Source: Diaporthe sp. PMI_573 (Eukaryota > Ascomycota > Sordariomycetes > Diaporthales > Diaporthaceae). From it: a stretch of DNA of 64,000 bases. This document shows positions 63,889 through 64,000 of the stretch, one piece after another; position 1 is the first letter of the stretch, and each line of letters opens with the position of its first letter. Position numbers and translations under genes: made by a program. The stretch covers positions 186,001 through 250,000 of the forward strand of contig JAJTUP010000073.1 of the NCBI GenBank assembly GCA_021399435.1, in the 5' to 3' direction. Under the pieces are notes generated by a model, which saw only the letters and a program-made list of their open reading frames with translations, was not told the DNA's origin and searched no databases.

Positions 63889-64000
63889 GATGGGTGTGCT
63901 ATGCTTGGGGAGGAAGGCTCAATTCTGGACGGGCAAGATCACGGAACCTGGAAGCCACGCGAATTGGCATTCCATCTGCTACTGCTACAAGGGCATGTGC

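Noticed and set aside
1..64000. A Starship-type giant element (tyrosine recombinase captain with cargo)
   Set aside because: NLR pieces and mixed cargo fit loosely, but no captain-type recombinase gene was seen.

Overview
The window looks like a stretch of a filamentous ascomycete (Pezizomycotina) genome that is repeat-rich and partly decayed. Support: short 48-140 bp GT-AG introns with CTAAC-type branch sites, a Zn(II)2Cys6 domain of the AflR type, an AflJ-like gene, fungal hAT, MULE, Tad-like LINE, Ty1/copia, Ty3 chromovirus and pogo sequences, NLR/TPR fragments, and stop codons of the CAG-to-TAG type that RIP mutation would give. No rRNA, tRNA or CRISPR was found.

Layout. 1-7.2 kb: degraded coding remnants, a broken MULE transposase and an old RIP-like hAT element (copy A, 4118-7191). 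9.2-13 kb: a two-exon unknown gene, an internally deleted hAT fragment and an unknown protein with a poly-Asp tract. 13.9-16.5 kb: an AflR-like zinc-cluster fragment and a decayed AflJ-like gene. 17.5-25.7 kb: a Ty3/gypsy chromovirus with identical 182-bp LTRs, a gag-like ORF, a pol ORF ending in a chromodomain, and a third ORF. 26.4-31.2 kb: three apparently intact enzyme genes: a PRISE-type reductase, a FAD monooxygenase and a VOC (glyoxalase-fold) protein. 31.5-38 kb: a 436-bp hairpin repeat, copia LTRs and a zinc-cluster-type transcription factor gene, which was cut at its 5' side by an LTR and split by a complete hAT element (copy B, 33830-36860) with TIRs, a perfect 8-bp target duplication and an intact two-intron transposase. 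38-42.5 kb: copia fragments. 42.4-47.2 kb: a frameshifted Myb/SANT-like protein, an intact unknown protein with C-terminal repeats, an HNH nuclease and a hAT relic. 48-53 kb: LINE, hAT and NLR pieces. 53.6-64 kb: a SAP-domain protein with one homopolymer frameshift, copia and pogo scraps, an 833-aa coiled-coil kinase-like protein, a MITE-like repeat, two small conserved-looking genes and a histidine phosphatase gene fused in frame to a hAT tail.

How the genes fit together: the AflR-like and AflJ-like remnants on one side of the chromovirus and the reductase, monooxygenase and VOC genes on the other side could be the dispersed remains of one aromatic polyketide-type metabolite cluster, with its regulators dead and three tailoring-type enzymes left. 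No polyketide synthase is in view, so this is inference. Most of the rest records waves of transposition: old RIP-like copies beside young intact ones.
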